A stretch of DNA of 43,342 bases from Candidatus Sulfotelmatobacter sp. (GCA_030039165.1 JASHQM010000073.1:1-43342), one strand, 5' to 3'. Shown: positions 1 through 8,869, counted from the first letter of the stretch. Notes: generated by a model not told the origin, from the sequence alone. Made by a program: numbers and translations.

Positions 1-3000
1 AAACTCTGCCGGCTACGCGATATTCAGGAATTGTTCATGGGCACGGGCCTGGGCCCGGAAACCTACGCCCTGATCGAGCAGGGGCGCATCGGCCAGATTC
101 TCAGCAGCCGTCCCACGGATCGCCGCGCGATCCTCGAAGAGGCGGCCGGAATCACGAAGTTCAAAACTAAAAAGCGCCTCGCCGAAGCCCGCCTGGAAGA
201 TGCCAAGCTGAATCTTTCGCGCGTAAACGATATTTTCGACGAAGTTACCCGCCAGATGAATTCGCTGAAGCGACAAGCCTCCAAAGCTGAGCGCTATGCC
301 AAACTGCGGGATGAAATGCGGGAGCAGTTACGCATCGTACTGGCCAGCAAATTTGCGGCGTTGGAAAAAGAGAGCGCCGCGTACGACTCGCAACTCAGCG
401 CCCTCGCCGAAGAGATGCAGCAGCGGGCCGAAACCGTCCAGCAACTTGAGTCTGAACATTGCGCGAGCACCGAACGTGGGTATTTGATTGAAACTGAGCT
501 ACGGGAAAATCGTGAGCGCCTGAGCCAGATCGAGTTGGAAATCGATCGTGCCCGCGCTCGCCGACGCCACAACGAGGAACGCTGTCATGAGTTGACGGCA
601 CGGGCCGCCGGCTCCGAAGCCGAACTCGCGCAGGCACGCCAGCGGGTTGCAGCGCTCCAAGCGGAGAGAAACTCGAATCAGCAGGTGCTGGATTCCGCGG
701 CCGCCGATCTTGCCTCTGCACAGCAGGAATTAGCCTTGTCGCAGCAGGAAGCGGCCGCGGCGAATGCGGCCCTGTCGGGCCTTGAACAGCGGCAGGAAGA
801 ATCGCGCGTTGCCATGTTCGATAACGTTTCCTCTGCGGCGGGGCTGCGCAACCACCTGGCGCAGGCCGAAGAACGGCTGGCTGGCGCAGACCGTGATGTC
901 CGCCGTCTGCACGCGGAAATTGCCGAGGCGAATAAGCAGAGTCAGGCCTTCGGCGGCCAGCGCGGCCAACTCGCACTCGAATTCGAAACCGTCACTCAAC
1001 GCATCGTCGGAATTACCGAGGAGATTAGCCAGTTCCGTCGCCTGATTGATATCAAGCGCAGGGAAGAGTCTGAAGCCAAGGCCCGCCTGGATCTGCTGCG
1101 CGCGGAGTACGCAACGGGGCTTGGCAAAAAAGGATCGCTCGAAGGCGTGATTGCCGAGCATGGTTACTCAAACGAATCCGTACGCCGGCTGTTCCAGTCG
1201 GGAGTGATGCACAGCGGCTTCGCTCCCGTGGGCGTGCTCGCGGATTTTCTCGAAGTCGAGCCGCGCTTCGAGCACGTGGTAGAAGATTTTCTCCGCGATG
1301 AATTGAACTACATTGTCGTCAAGTCGTGGGATGCCGCCGATGCCGGCCTGCGCCTGTTGCGCAACGATGTCGAAGGCCGCGCGACATTCCTGGTCCATCC
1401 CGAAGATGCGCAAGCGAAGTTTTCTTTCATTCTCGACGAGGCGGCTCATTCTGCGCCGCCTGCCGCTTCGATCGTCCCGCTTAAGCACACGATTCGCGTT
1501 CTCGATGGTTTTGGAAAATCCCTGGAAGTGATTCTGCCTAAGCTGCGCGATGGCTACATCGTCCCCGGCTCCGACATCGCGCGTGGGCTGGCATTGGAAA
1601 ATCCCGATGCGTTCTTCCTTGCAGAATCCGGTGAGTGTTTCCACAACGTGACCGTCACCGGCGGAAAACAGCGTGCCGAAGGGCCGCTTTCGATGAAGCG
1701 CGAGCTGCGCGAAGTCTTGCGCCAGCTCGATGAGCTCGAGCGCGCGCTGCGCGAAGAAGAGACGCGTGTATTGACCCTGGGGCGGGAAATCAAAGACCTC
1801 ACTTCCCTGCTCGAACGCCTGGAGGGCGAAAAGCGGGAGGCCGAGCACCAGTCAATGACCTCTCGGCACATGCTCCAGCAGCTCGATTTGGAAATGGGGC
1901 GAGTGGCTGAGCGCATGAACGCTGTGGAATCCGAACTACGGCAGCTTGCGCGCGAGCGTGGGGAACAGGAATCAATGATCTCGGCCCGGCGCGAAGAGAT
2001 TTCCGCTCTCGATCGGGCCCGCAGTGCGCTCGAGGCAGAAATGGCCGGCGCGCAGCAGGCGCTTGTAATCCTGCGCGCGAAACGCGAAGAGGCGGCACAA
2101 CTCAGTTCACAATGCGCCGCGCGGGTCGCCGCACTGGAAGAGCGGCATCGCTCTGCCGCAGCAGTTGTGGCCCGGGTCGAGTCGATGCTCTCGGAAATGA
2201 ACCAGCGCCTGCATACGCTCAACTCGCAGATCGAGGCCTCGGCCGCGGAAAAACTTCAGCGCGAAAGCGAGAATTCTCAACTCGCGCAACAAATTGTCGA
2301 CTACGAGGCCGAGCGCAATGCCGGCCAGGTGCGTGAAAGCCTGCTGCAATCGGAGAGAGACCAATTGCGGTCGCGGCTCGCGGAGATTGACGATTTGTTA
2401 CGCAATGCCCGCCAGCTTCTCGATCAGGCTCGCGACCGCCGGGGCGAACTGCAGGCTGCTGCCGCCAAGCTCGAAGCCGACGTCACCCACATGGCCAACA
2501 CCTGTTTGAACGAGCTGGGAATTGAGCGCGACGTGCTGCTGGCTGACCCGGCAATTACGGCCGTTAGCGGCGGCGAGCTCGCCGCTTGCGACCAGGCTTA
2601 TCGCGACATGCGCAGCAAACTCGAAGCCATGGGCCCGGTGAACATGCTGGCGCTGGAAGAGTACCGCGAAAGCGCCGAGCGTCACGCCTTCCTCGATGGC
2701 CAACGCAAAGATCTGATCGCATCCATTGAAAACACAACCGCGACCATCCGCGAGATCGACCAGGTCTCGCGCCAGAAATTCCAGGAAGCGTTTGTCCGCA
2801 TCAATGAAAATTTCCAGATTACGTTCAAGAAGCTTTTCGGCGGCGGCAACGCCTTCATGAAGCTCACCGACGAAGAGAACTCGGCCGAGAGCGGGATCGA
2901 CGTGGTCGCATCGCCTCCTGGTAAACGCCTGCAGAGCGTATTGTTGCTCTCGGGCGGCGAAAAAGCCCTCACGGCGCTGGCGCTGCTGGTTGGAATTTTC

Positions 3001-3228
3001 CAATACACACCGAGCCCCTTCTGTATTCTTGACGAGGTCGACGCCCCACTTGATGAGGCCAATATCGGCCGCTTCACCGAACTCGTAAAAGAAATGAGCA
3101 TCAAGACCCAGTTCGTGCTGATCACGCATAGCAAGAAGACGATGAGCATCGCGCCGGTGCTTTATGGCGTGACCATGCAGGAGCCCGGCGTCTCGAAGCT
3201 GGTGTCAGTGAGGTTTGGGGCGGCGTAG
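1..3228 (+). CDS. smc: Chromosome segregation protein SMC, 5'-truncated by the window edge
   Basis: SMC is the ATPase core of condensin (with ScpA and ScpB), which compacts and segregates chromosomes. The frame is open from base 1, and the residues before the first in-frame ATG (31) already match the family, so the gene starts upstream and the Walker A loop is missing here. About 1075 residues are visible. They hold the end of the N-terminal head (the LGPETYALIEQG segment), a long coiled coil rich in E, R, Q and A, a hinge at roughly bases 1160-1680, and a second coiled coil. The C-terminal head has the ABC signature LLSGGEKALTAL (near 2945-2980) and Walker B ILDEVDAPLDE (near 3025-3057). The product is near the usual 1150-1200 residues once the missing start is allowed for. 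It ends 243 bp before purC, which has its own promoter. Confidence 0.97.
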   Translation, partial: KLCRLRDIQELFMGTGLGPETYALIEQGRIGQILSSRPTDRRAILEEAAGITKFKTKKRLAEARLEDAKLNLSRVNDIFDEVTRQMNSLKRQASKAERYAKLRDEMREQLRIVLASKFAALEKESAAYDSQLSALAEEMQQRAETVQQLESEHCASTERGYLIETELRENRERLSQIELEIDRARARRRHNEERCHELTARAAGSEAELAQARQRVAALQAERNSNQQVLDSAAADLASAQQELALSQQEAAAANAALSGLEQRQEESRVAMFDNVSSAAGLRNHLAQAEERLAGADRDVRRLHAEIAEANKQSQAFGGQRGQLALEFETVTQRIVGITEEISQFRRLIDIKRREESEAKARLDLLRAEYATGLGKKGSLEGVIAEHGYSNESVRRLFQSGVMHSGFAPVGVLADFLEVEPRFEHVVEDFLRDELNYIVVKSWDAADAGLRLLRNDVEGRATFLVHPEDAQAKFSFILDEAAHSAPPAASIVPLKHTIRVLDGFGKSLEVILPKLRDGYIVPGSDIARGLALENPDAFFLAESGECFHNVTVTGGKQRAEGPLSMKRELREVLRQLDELERALREEETRVLTLGREIKDLTSLLERLEGEKREAEHQSMTSRHMLQQLDLEMGRVAERMNAVESELRQLARERGEQESMISARREEISALDRARSALEAEMAGAQQALVILRAKREEAAQLSSQCAARVAALEERHRSAAAVVARVESMLSEMNQRLHTLNSQIEASAAEKLQRESENSQLAQQIVDYEAERNAGQVRESLLQSERDQLRSRLAEIDDLLRNARQLLDQARDRRGELQAAAAKLEADVTHMANTCLNELGIERDVLLADPAITAVSGGELAACDQAYRDMRSKLEAMGPVNMLALEEYRESAERHAFLDGQRKDLIASIENTTATIREIDQVSRQKFQEAFVRINENFQITFKKLFGGGNAFMKLTDEENSAESGIDVVASPPGKRLQSVLLLSGGEKALTALALLVGIFQYTPSPFCILDEVDAPLDEANIGRFTELVKEMSIKTQFVLITHSKKTMSIAPVLYGVTMQEPGVSKLVSVRFGAA

Positions 3229-3292
3229 CGGCGGAGAACCTTCGGGAATCTGACGACCGCGTTATCTTTAGATTGCGCGCGTCGCGTATGCG

Positions 3293-3322
3293 TTATCCAC
3301 TTTCATCCTCAGTTTTTCCACA
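3293..3322 (+). promoter_or_regulatory. Two DnaA-box-like 9-mers
   Basis: TTATCCACT lies at 3293-3301 and TTTTCCACA at 3314-3322, same orientation, 12 bp apart. The second fits the relaxed DnaA box TTWTNCACA exactly; the first differs from TTATCCACA only in its last base. They sit between smc and the purC promoter. Two boxes alone do not make an origin, and dnaA/dnaN are not in view, so at most this is a DnaA titration or regulatory site. Confidence 0.35.
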
Positions 3323-3411
3323 AGCTCCATTGCACGGGCAACAGGGGACCCTCCATCCAATCTGTTCGCATGCAATAAGATAAGTTCCTCTTATTTTCCT
3401 CCTTTCACCCG

Positions 3412-3439
3412 TTGACAAAAATTTCTGAAGGACTAGAAT
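3412..3439 (+). promoter_or_regulatory. Sigma-70 promoter of purC
   Basis: A perfect -35 box TTGACA (3412-3417) is followed after 16 bp by TAGAAT (3434-3439), five of six matches to the -10 consensus. Transcription would begin near 3446, leaving a leader of about 26 nt before the ATG at 3472. The TTG of the -35 box is also the first possible in-frame start of the purC frame, so the promoter argues against that longer start. Confidence 0.8.
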
Positions 3440-3471
3440 ACGCCTCGCCTCTTGCCTGTAAAATTTTAATC

Positions 3472-4383
3472 ATGAGCCCTAAACTTCTTGATCCTATAGT
3501 TTTAAAGACCGATTTTCCCGACATCCACCTTCACGCCAGCGGCAAGGTCCGCGATGTGTACGAGCTCGACGATCACTGGCTTCTGTTCGTCGCCACCGAC
3601 CGCATCTCCGCCTTCGATTATGTGCTGGCCACAGGCATTCCCCATAAAGGCCGAGTCTTGAGCCAGATTTCGTTGTTCTGGTTCGATTTTCTTTCCGACA
3701 TCGTGCCCAACCACGTTATTACTGCCGAAGTGAACAGGTATCCGCAATCGCTGCAAAAGTATGCCGAGCAACTGCAGGGCCGCTCCATGGTTGTGCAGCG
3801 TGCCGAGATGTTTCCTGTCGAGTGCGTTGTCCGCGGCTACATTTCCGGATCAGCCTGGAAAGAATACCAAGCCTCCGGCAAGGTCTGCGGGATCGAATTA
3901 CCCTCGGGCTTGAAAGAATCGGAAGCGTTTCCAGAGCCGATTTTTACCCCTGCAACCAAGGCTGTGACCGGGCATGACGAAAACATTTCGTTCGCCCGCA
4001 TGTGCGAGATTCTCGGCACGGAAACTTCCAGCACTCTGCGCGATCTCACGCTGCGCATCTACAAAAAAGCTGCCTCGTACGCGCGCCAGCGCGGTATCAT
4101 CATTGCCGATACCAAATTCGAATTCGGGCGCACGGCCAAGGGCATCACTTTGGCGGATGAAGTCTTGACCCCGGATTCCTCGCGCTTCTGGCCTGCGGAC
4201 AAGTATGCGCCGGGACGCTCGCAGGAATCTTTCGACAAGCAGTACGTGCGCGATTACCTGGAACAGATTCGCTGGAACAAGCAGCCGCCTGCGCCCGCTT
4301 TGCCGCCGGATGTTGCCAATCGCACCAGCGAGAAGTACCTCGACGCCTATTTCCAGATTACGGGGCGTCGATTGGATGTGTAA
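3472..4383 (+). CDS. purC: Phosphoribosylaminoimidazole-succinocarboxamide synthase (SAICAR synthetase)
   Basis: PurC joins CAIR and aspartate using ATP to make SAICAR in cytosolic de novo purine synthesis. The 303-residue product is the longer (about 300 aa) form of the family rather than the about 240 aa form. Visible motifs in order are SGKVRDVYE (nucleotide loop), ATDRISAFD, VVRGYISGSAWKEY (substrate loop), DTKFEFG, and DEVLTPDSSRFW near the C-terminal third. An in-frame TTG at 3412 would add 20 residues, but it lies inside the -35 box of the promoter, and similarity begins just after the ATG at 3472. No strong Shine-Dalgarno site is visible. The next gene, cvpA, starts 36 bp downstream, so the two are probably co-transcribed. 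Confidence 0.96.
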   Translation: MSPKLLDPIVLKTDFPDIHLHASGKVRDVYELDDHWLLFVATDRISAFDYVLATGIPHKGRVLSQISLFWFDFLSDIVPNHVITAEVNRYPQSLQKYAEQLQGRSMVVQRAEMFPVECVVRGYISGSAWKEYQASGKVCGIELPSGLKESEAFPEPIFTPATKAVTGHDENISFARMCEILGTETSSTLRDLTLRIYKKAASYARQRGIIIADTKFEFGRTAKGITLADEVLTPDSSRFWPADKYAPGRSQESFDKQYVRDYLEQIRWNKQPPAPALPPDVANRTSEKYLDAYFQITGRRLDV

Positions 4384-4419
4384 TCGCACCACCGCCCGCG
4401 CCATGGGCATAGGAGTATC

Positions 4420-4965
4420 ATGACCGCGGCCGACTGGCTGATTGTCGCCGTGGTGATTCTGAGCGTGGTTTCGGCGGCCATTCAGGGCTTCTTCCGGGAA
4501 GCTTTTCATATGGCCGGGTTAGTGATCGGTTACGTCGTTGCCGCCTGGCAGTATCAGCGTCCGGCGGCGTGGTTGATGTCGTTTTTGAAGTCGGAGTGGC
4601 TGGCCGACGTTCTCGGCTTCTTGGCGATTTTTTTTGCCATACTCATTCTGTTTGGCATAGCCGGCAGAATCGCCCACAAGCTGATGAAGGCGGCCGGCCT
4701 GAGCGGGTTTGACCGGTTCCTGGGTGCGCTGTTGGGTGTGCTCAAGGGTGGGTTGCTGATATCTGTCGTCCTGATGTGCATGACCGCTTTTACACCCACC
4801 TCAAAGCTGCTGGAAAAATCAGAACTGGCGCCCTATTTCCTGGTAGTGGGCCGGGCCGCAATCTGGCTGGCTCCTTCGCCTTTGCGGGCACGGTTTTATG
4901 AGGGGCTCGACTTCCTTCACCGCGCTCCGCAGCAGAGGCCAGGCAAATCCGCTCCTCTTACGTGA
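4420..4965 (+). CDS. cvpA: CvpA family membrane protein
   Basis: This 181-residue protein has about four hydrophobic segments (residues about 5-25, 30-50, 60-85 and 100-125) and the CvpA-type opening ADWLIVAVVILSVVSAAIQGF followed by REAF. CvpA proteins are inner-membrane proteins first linked to colicin V production. Their molecular role is still poorly defined; they have been linked to envelope stress resistance, and cvpA often lies beside purine genes, as it does here beside purC. The polar tail after residue 150 is short. The stop overlaps a possible GTG start of the following Fis-like gene, so the two are probably translated from one message. Confidence 0.85.
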   Translation: MTAADWLIVAVVILSVVSAAIQGFFREAFHMAGLVIGYVVAAWQYQRPAAWLMSFLKSEWLADVLGFLAIFFAILILFGIAGRIAHKLMKAAGLSGFDRFLGALLGVLKGGLLISVVLMCMTAFTPTSKLLEKSELAPYFLVVGRAAIWLAPSPLRARFYEGLDFLHRAPQQRPGKSAPLT

Positions 4966-5003
4966 GAACAAGCAATACGAGATCCAACGAGAGAGAGACT
5001 ACC

Positions 5004-5282
5004 GTGAAAGATCAACTGGAAGCGCTGGTTCTACAGATGTACAAAAGCAACATCCTCTACTCTGAGGGGGTGCGCGAGTTCAAGAAGCGATTCATCCTCA
5101 CCGTTCTTCAGGAGAATAAAGGCAACCAGTGCCGCGCCGCGCGCGAACTGGGAATGCACCGCAACACTCTTAGCCGCACGATCGACGAGTTGAAAATCGA
5201 CGTCCGCCAGCTGCGCGACGGCGTCAAACGGCCGCCACGCAGCACTCGTCCGCTAGGCATGGAAAAGAAGATGGTTCGCTGA
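5004..5282 (+). CDS. Small Fis-type helix-turn-helix protein
   Basis: The 92-residue product ends in a Fis-family HTH: FKKRFILTVLQENKGNQ, then CRAARELGMHRNTLSRTIDE. This matches the DNA-binding end of sigma-54 activators and of Fis, but no AAA+ domain is attached, so it is a stand-alone Fis-like DNA binder, perhaps nucleoid-associated. I chose GTG 5004, which follows a purine-rich GAGAGAGA stretch and gives a compact protein. A GTG at 4962 overlapping the cvpA stop would add 14 poorly structured residues. The tail after the HTH is basic. A strong terminator lies 88 bp downstream, ending the purC-cvpA-HTH unit. Confidence 0.8.
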   Translation: MKDQLEALVLQMYKSNILYSEGVREFKKRFILTVLQENKGNQCRAARELGMHRNTLSRTIDELKIDVRQLRDGVKRPPRSTRPLGMEKKMVR

Positions 5283-5370
5283 AAAAGGTCGTAAGCGGCA
5301 TCGAAGCTATGTGCAGCGGCTATCCACGCCCGTCGGAAGCGGCGGTCGTTTACGAGAAGTTCCGAAGAAT

Positions 5371-5401
5371 AAAGGCAGCTCGCAAGCTGCCTTTTGTTTT
5401 T
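5371..5401 (+). terminator. Intrinsic terminator of the purC-cvpA-Fis unit
   Basis: A perfect 10-bp stem, AAAGGCAGCT (5371-5380) and AGCTGCCTTT (5385-5394), with a CGCA loop is followed by TGTTTTT. It lies between converging genes. On the other strand the stem is followed by TTTATTC, so it may also stop the leftward gene, less strongly. Confidence 0.9.
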
Positions 5402-5414
5402 CTCGCGGCGCGTG

Positions 5415-6767
5415 CTACTGCGAGCTTGTCTTGTGGTGAACTGCCGGCTTCTTGGCCGGTTCTGCCGCCTTCAGCAGTTTGCCATTGTTCATTACCATCA
5501 TGAATGGGCTCGGAGTATAGGAAGCGGGCTCGCCCTGGAAGTCGAGACTGGCCCCCGCTTTTGGGATCAGCCGCAGCGGCACTTTTTCGTCAAAATTGAG
5601 TGTTATATCCGCTTTCTTGGCATCGATGTCATCCGAACTGCCGGCGATGTCGAATTCAGTCGCGGTTGCGCTGATAACCTGTCCATTCATCTGTACAGGC
5701 TTTCCCTTGATTGCATTCCACACGGTATCCTGATCCGGCTGCGACCCGTTGGAGAGCACGAATTCCCAGGTGGCGAAATCCATTTTATCGGGCGCTGTCG
5801 CCGTCACCATATTGTGCGCCTGCTCAGCGGGTGTAGGAGCCGGCTTGATGGTGAATCCGGCAGGAGGCAGAGGATTGGCTTTGGCCTGCGCCAACACATC
5901 TGTCCACCCGTCCTCCCCGGCATGGTATTTCACATACAGACTCTTGGCATATTTTTCGATCTGCTGCTGATATTGCGGGTTGGGAGCAACCACTGACGCA
6001 CGCGCCGTGAAATAGATGGCATCAATCGGGTCGGGAGAAACACTTGGATTCGCGGGAGTCGGGCCAGCATAGGCCAGCGCCAGTGGATAAACCACACTGA
6101 AATCCTTCTGGAAGTCGGGGCTGCTGTCGACTGCGCCGCGCAGGTCTTTCCTGGCGGCGTTGTAATCCTTGGCCTGAAGATCGGCCAGGCCAATGGCCGC
6201 ATTGAACACGCCGGTCATCTGGTCTTTCATCTTGGCAAAATCAGCGTCCGACATGCCTTCCGGCTTGGTGAATTTTGGCAGGTCTTCCAGCCCCTCCTGC
6301 CCGTATTTCTTGGCGTCAGCCAATTCCTGCTGCGCGTTCGGATCGCCGCTTTGTGCCTTCAGCCGGTCGATGTAGGCCAGCAGGAAGAGCGCCCGCTCGT
6401 TGGTCGGATCCGCGGCCAGTAGCTTGGTCGCGGTCTCGACGGTTTTCGGCTGGTTGTTGGTCTGCTGGTAATCCTGCATCAGGGTTTGCAAGGCCGCGGT
6501 TTTCATGATGCTGTTGGGATACTGCGTCAGAAACGCTTCCAGGCCGCTGATCTGCGCCGCCGGATCGGTTTGTTTGATGGCGCCAACGTACGCGTTATAT
6601 TCCGCGGGATCTTTAATGACCGGCGCCGCTGCCTGCGTGGCTGGCGCTGCTTGCGTCGCTCCCGGCTGGGCGGCCGGACTCGCCGCGCTTGGCGTCGGTT
6701 GAGCGGGGTTCTGGGACGCTGCCAGCGTAGCTACCCCAAACACAACCGTTACCAGAATAGTTTTCAT
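5415..6767 (-). CDS. Secreted protein with TPR-like repeats, function unknown
   Basis: The 450-residue product begins with a signal peptide (MKTILVTVVFGVATLAAS) and then a low-complexity linker of A, P, Q and T (residues about 20-50). The middle (about 55-270) is helical and resembles tetratricopeptide repeats, with phrases such as AADPTNERALFLLAYIDR and QAKDYNAARKDLRGAV. The last third (about 340-430) looks like a beta-rich domain ending in a basic tail. ATG 6767 was chosen because AAGGAG lies 8 bp upstream (about 6774-6781) and the signal peptide starts there. A longer start at 6827 would bury the signal peptide. No enzyme motif is visible. A role in envelope assembly or protein-protein contacts is a guess from the repeats. 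Confidence 0.8.
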   Translation of the reverse strand: MKTILVTVVFGVATLAASQNPAQPTPSAASPAAQPGATQAAPATQAAAPVIKDPAEYNAYVGAIKQTDPAAQISGLEAFLTQYPNSIMKTAALQTLMQDYQQTNNQPKTVETATKLLAADPTNERALFLLAYIDRLKAQSGDPNAQQELADAKKYGQEGLEDLPKFTKPEGMSDADFAKMKDQMTGVFNAAIGLADLQAKDYNAARKDLRGAVDSSPDFQKDFSVVYPLALAYAGPTPANPSVSPDPIDAIYFTARASVVAPNPQYQQQIEKYAKSLYVKYHAGEDGWTDVLAQAKANPLPPAGFTIKPAPTPAEQAHNMVTATAPDKMDFATWEFVLSNGSQPDQDTVWNAIKGKPVQMNGQVISATATEFDIAGSSDDIDAKKADITLNFDEKVPLRLIPKAGASLDFQGEPASYTPSPFMMVMNNGKLLKAAEPAKKPAVHHKTSSQ

Positions 6768-6969
6768 CAATATAGCTCCTTGCTCTCCCAGGGTTTCATT
6801 TGAATCCTGCTCAGAAGATCGGCTCAACCCACACTTGGGTTTGCCGGATTATAAGTACCTCAGCCTCCGAAGGCAAGCGTCTGCCCACCTTCGGGTATTG
6901 TATAAGATGCGATTCTTGCCGATCAGGCCGAGTCTACCGGATGATTCGCAATCAATTTGGAGTTTTTCA
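6768..6969. promoter_or_regulatory. Divergent intergenic region with two small palindromes
   Basis: This 202-bp gap separates the starts of the secreted repeat protein and the SDR gene. It holds AACCCA-CACT-TGGGTT (6826-6841), a possible operator, and a 7-bp stem CCGAAGG/CCTTCGG (6867-6873 and 6888-6894). TATAAG occurs at 6849-6854 and again at 6901-6906, but no good -35 box is paired with either. Confidence 0.35.
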
Positions 6970-7701
6970 ATGAGTATTCAAGCCAGTAATCATACTCTTG
7001 CCGGCCAGGTTGCGTTAATCACCGGAGCGGGGCGTGGTATTGGCGCAGCCATAGCCGAGCGCCTAGCGAAGATGGGTGCAATGTTGATCCTGTGCGGCCG
7101 GACCCAATCCGCGCTCCAATCGGCGGCCGCTGCCATCGCGAAGGCCGGAGGCAAAGCCGAAGTCCTGCCCTGCGACGTAACTAATCTGGTTTCTGTGGAG
7201 GCGGCGGCGAAGCACGTCGAATCCTCTTTCGGAAAGCTGGATATTTTAGTCAATAACGCTGGTATTGGCGGATTCGGCGGCCCTCTGCATGAGCTCGTGC
7301 CCAATGCCTGGGAGCAGATTCTTAACACCAATTTGCGCGGCGTTTACTTTATGGTTCGCGCATTTGCTCCCATGATGATCCGCGCGCGATCCGGGCATAT
7401 CATCAATATTTCCTCCCTTGCCGGCAAAAACGCTTTGCCCAATGGCGCAGCTTACGCGGCTTCCAAATGGGGATTAAATGGATTGAGCTATTCGATCGCT
7501 GAGGAGTTGAGGTCGAACAACATCCGCGTGGCTGTGGTCTGCCCAGGCTCTACTAACACCGAACTCAGCCCACATGAAGGCAAGAACGCTGCAAAGATGC
7601 TGCAACCGGCAGACATTGCTCACGCTGTGGCCATGTTGGTAACGCAGGCACCGCAGTCGTTTGTCAGCGAGATTCTGTTGAGGCCGACGCAGAAACCGTA
7701 G
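6970..7701 (+). CDS. Short-chain dehydrogenase/reductase (FabG-like)
   Basis: A classical SDR of 243 residues. The Rossmann nucleotide motif TGAGRGIG is near residue 20, NNAG near 95, and the catalytic Ser (NISS), Tyr and Lys (YAASK) follow near 140-165, all in the expected order. Such enzymes reduce keto groups or oxidise alcohols with NAD(P); the closest general type is 3-oxoacyl-ACP reductase, but the true substrate cannot be read from sequence. An Arg follows TGAG and CGRT ends beta-2, which favours NADPH. ATG 6970 is chosen because TTGGAG lies 7 bp upstream and the family starts there; upstream in-frame ATGs (6835 and 6907) would add non-homologous residues. It stands alone, convergent with the zinc-ribbon gene. 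Confidence 0.92.
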   Translation: MSIQASNHTLAGQVALITGAGRGIGAAIAERLAKMGAMLILCGRTQSALQSAAAAIAKAGGKAEVLPCDVTNLVSVEAAAKHVESSFGKLDILVNNAGIGGFGGPLHELVPNAWEQILNTNLRGVYFMVRAFAPMMIRARSGHIINISSLAGKNALPNGAAYAASKWGLNGLSYSIAEELRSNNIRVAVVCPGSTNTELSPHEGKNAAKMLQPADIAHAVAMLVTQAPQSFVSEILLRPTQKP

Positions 7702-7712
7702 GGCCACCGTAG

Positions 7713-8183
7713 CTATTTCTTGAACAAATTTTCGAACGCCTGCCTTGCATCGCTGGGGCGCGCAGGTGCCGGGGTGGAAGTTTCTTTCTCGCGCGTGACG
7801 CGAATCTCGTAGAACGTGCAATCGTTGCGCGCGTCTTTCTTTGCGATCCTTTCTTTTATCGGCTGCATGCACTCGAACCGGCTGCCGGGATCGAAGTACA
7901 TGCATTGCTTGCAGGAGTGCAACTCGAATCCGCACTTGGGGCAAAGTCCTTGTGGAGGGATCTCATTCAATACCGTGCCGCAATTGGCGCAACGCGAAAC
8001 CTCGCGCGTGCCCGGCATCTTCACTGGGCGCGGGCCCATGCTGTAGTCCCGCCTGGCGAGCGGTACTGGCCCCGGCTTCTCTTTTGGCTGCGGGCGGAGC
8101 GATTGCGGCCGCGGCTTGTCTTCCCCTGCGCGCTCCGGGCGATCCGAATCCTGATATCCGGGCTGACGGTATTTGGCTGCCAC
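7713..8183 (-). CDS. Small zinc-ribbon protein, function unknown
   Basis: The 156-residue product has a charged, proline-rich N-terminal third and then a likely zinc ribbon: CANC near residue 65 and CPKC about 17 residues later. A further cysteine cluster, CKQC followed by C after FDPGSRFE and by CTF, could hold a second metal. The C-terminal tail is polar. I do not recognise a named family. The start is GTG 8183, preceded by GGAGGT at a spacing of about 6 bp. Its start faces that of the metallohydrolase gene across 59 bp. Confidence 0.75.
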   Translation of the reverse strand: MAAKYRQPGYQDSDRPERAGEDKPRPQSLRPQPKEKPGPVPLARRDYSMGPRPVKMPGTREVSRCANCGTVLNEIPPQGLCPKCGFELHSCKQCMYFDPGSRFECMQPIKERIAKKDARNDCTFYEIRVTREKETSTPAPARPSDARQAFENLFKK

Positions 8184-8242
8184 AGCAAACCTCCAGTGCA
8201 GAACCTTAGCCTCCGAGGCAATGTCCTCGCTACAATGAACTC

Positions 8243-8869
8243 ATGATTCACGAAATCATTGCCGTCGGCCCGCTCCAGTGCAATTGCTCGATCATCGGCG
8301 ACGAAAACACCCGCGAGGCTATGGTCATCGACCCCGGCGATGACATTGATGATGTGCTCGCCATCATCCGCAAACACAATCTCCAAGTCAAGCAAATCGT
8401 GATCACCCATGCCCACATCGATCACGTGGGGGGAGCGATGAAGCTGCGCGCCGCTACTGGAGCGCCAATCCTGCTAAACCAGAACGACTATGCCCTGCTC
8501 AAAATGCTCGACATGCAAGCCGCCTGGATCGGCGTTGCGCCGCCCGGCGACGTCCAGATCGATCAAAGTCTGACCACCGGCGACACCGTCCAAGCCGGAG
8601 CGCACACAGCCAGCATCCTGCACACTCCTGGCCACACCGAAGGCAGCATTTGCCTCTACTTCCCTGCCGAGAAAAAGCTGATTGCAGGCGACACGCTATT
8701 CGCCGGCTCCATTGGCCGCACCGATCTCCCCGGCGGCTCAATGCAAAAGATCATGCAATCGCTGCGCGGCACGGTCCTCGCGTTGCCGGATGAAACTGTG
8801 GTTGTGCCCGGCCATGGGCCGATGACGACGATCGGTGAGGAGCGGGAGAGCAACCCGTTTCTGCAATAA
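8243..8869 (+). CDS. Metallo-beta-lactamase-fold hydrolase (glyoxalase II-like)
   Basis: The 208-residue product has the binuclear zinc signature HAHIDH (near residue 55), then HTPGHTEGS (His near 135), a metal-bridging Asp in AGDTLF and a final His in VPGHG. This set matches the short YcbL/GloB-type hydrolases, which cleave thioesters such as S-D-lactoylglutathione or related metabolites. The organism may use bacillithiol instead of glutathione (see bshA), so the acyl carrier could be a different thiol; that is inference. A TACAAT -10-like hexamer lies at 8231-8236, only 6 bp before the ATG, so the transcript may be leaderless. It converges with the VOC gene, leaving 8 bp. Confidence 0.9.
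   Translation: MIHEIIAVGPLQCNCSIIGDENTREAMVIDPGDDIDDVLAIIRKHNLQVKQIVITHAHIDHVGGAMKLRAATGAPILLNQNDYALLKMLDMQAAWIGVAPPGDVQIDQSLTTGDTVQAGAHTASILHTPGHTEGSICLYFPAEKKLIAGDTLFAGSIGRTDLPGGSMQKIMQSLRGTVLALPDETVVVPGHGPMTTIGEERESNPFLQ

Noticed and set aside
3293..3322. A replication origin
   Set aside because: Only two DnaA-like boxes, no AT-rich unwinding region of convincing size beside them and no dnaA or dnaN in view.
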